This document shows positions 6,697 through 7,226 of a DNA stretch of 7,226 bases, one piece after another. The first letter of the stretch is position 1. Each line of letters begins with the position of its first letter. The translations under genes and the position numbers were made by a program. Below the pieces are notes generated by a model. The model saw nothing but the letters and a program-made list of their open reading frames with translations. It searched no databases and had not been told where the DNA came from. The stretch is from Myxococcales bacterium (GTDB lineage: Bacteria; Myxococcota; Bradymonadia; UBA7976; UBA1532). The stretch spans positions 1 to 7,226 of the forward strand of contig JAGQJJ010000187.1 in assembly GCA_020430675.1 (NCBI GenBank), written 5' to 3'.

Positions 6697-7226
6697 CGAT
6701 CATCGCGTTTGTCGGCAGCGTCTTCTCGCCCGACTACTTCGCTGCGCGGGCCCGCACGCCGGGCGGGCAGGCCGATCCGCTGGCCCATTGCGCGGTGAAC
6801 GTGGCCCTGCACGGCCCCGACGCGCGGGTCTGGTCCTTCACCGAGCGCGGCGCCGACGCGGTGGCTCGCGACCGGGATCAGCTCGCCATCGGCGAGAGCG
6901 TCATGCGCTGGGTGGGCGACGAGCTGGTCATCGACCTCAAAGAGCGCACCAAGCCCTTCTTCGAGAAGATGCCCGAGGCGGTGATCGGCCGGATTCGGCT
7001 GCGCCCCGAGATGTTGTTCGATCACCAGGTCATCCTCGATGCACGGGGCCGCCATGTCTGGTGGCCCATCGCGCCGACGGCGCGGGTCGAGGTGGCGCTC
7101 ACCTCGCCGGCCCTGCGCTTCACGGGGCGGGCCTATCACGACGCCAACCAGGGCGTTGAAGCGCTCGAAGCGGGCTTTCGGCGCTGGACGTGGAGCCGCG
7201 CGGCGCTGCCCGATGGCACCGCGGTG
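6606..7226 (+). CDS. crtC: Carotenoid 1,2-hydratase (hydroxyneurosporene synthase), 3' truncated by the window, start unresolved
   Basis: CrtC adds water across the 1,2 double bond of an acyclic psi end, giving a tertiary 1-hydroxy group; cofactor-free, lipocalin-like fold. Family blocks are read in one frame: PAFDAAIAPGGYAWWYLDA (from 6612), IIAFVGSVFSPDY, HCAVNVALHGP, FTERGADAV, LAIGES, WWPIAPTARVEVAL, YHDANQGVEALEAGF and RWTWSRA. The frame stays open to the last base. About 207 codons are seen; the family is roughly 280-400 residues, so the C-terminal part is missing. The start given (6606) is where homology and G/C-ending codons begin, not a start codon. In this frame there is no ATG, GTG or TTG between 6327 and about 6790; the only upstream one is ATG 6324, deep inside crtD. 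The homologous part overlaps the crtD 3' end by about 90 bases. Function is clear; whether the gene is intact is not. Confidence 0.85.

Noticed and set aside
6653..7159. 168-codon + strand frame over crtC
   Set aside because: Arg/Gly-rich shadow frame; the CrtC frame over the same bases carries clear family blocks.

Overview
The window is the 5' portion of a carotenoid biosynthesis operon on the + strand, plus the first codons of a type I polyketide synthase gene that reads away from it on the - strand. The DNA is very GC-rich, with G or C at most third codon positions, and the genes are packed by 4-base stop/start overlaps. The order crtE-crtI-crtB-(second CrtI-type desaturase)-crtC matches, from memory, the arrangement in the Myxococcus xanthus carotenoid operon. 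The PKS N-terminus (a short charged helix before the ketosynthase) also fits a myxobacterium. I therefore lean towards a high-GC myxobacterium-like or other proteobacterial host, but this is inference, since no taxonomic marker is present.

Layout: 1-213 (-) is the start of a PKS ketosynthase, cut by the window edge. Positions 214-406 form the divergent control region, with a doubtful 33-codon reading frame on the - strand, a weak sigma70-like promoter candidate with a small dyad in its spacer, and, just past the first possible crtY start, a perfect 8-base direct repeat at 11-base spacing. Then on the + strand come crtY (407-1591, lycopene beta-cyclase), crtE (1588-2616, GGPP synthase), crtI (2628-4172, phytoene desaturase), crtB (4169-5152, phytoene synthase), crtD (5149-6696, 3,4-desaturase type) and crtC (from about 6606 to beyond the window end, 1,2-hydratase).

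Together the genes encode a route from C5/C15 precursors to a cyclised and hydroxylated carotenoid. CrtE makes GGPP, CrtB condenses two GGPP to phytoene, and CrtI desaturates phytoene towards lycopene. CrtY closes a beta ring, while CrtC and CrtD hydrate and further desaturate a linear (psi) end. Cyclase and hydratase compete for the same kind of end group, so a monocyclic product (one beta ring, one 1'-hydroxy-3',4'-didehydro end, of the hydroxy-torulene or myxobactin type) is the simplest prediction.

Most of the window is an ordinary, intact carotenoid operon; I do not see a new kind of system. The points that deserve a second look are the crtD/crtC junction, where crtC homology begins in a different frame with no usable start codon, the uncertain crtY start beside a helical-phase direct repeat, and the PKS gene placed back to back with the pigment operon.
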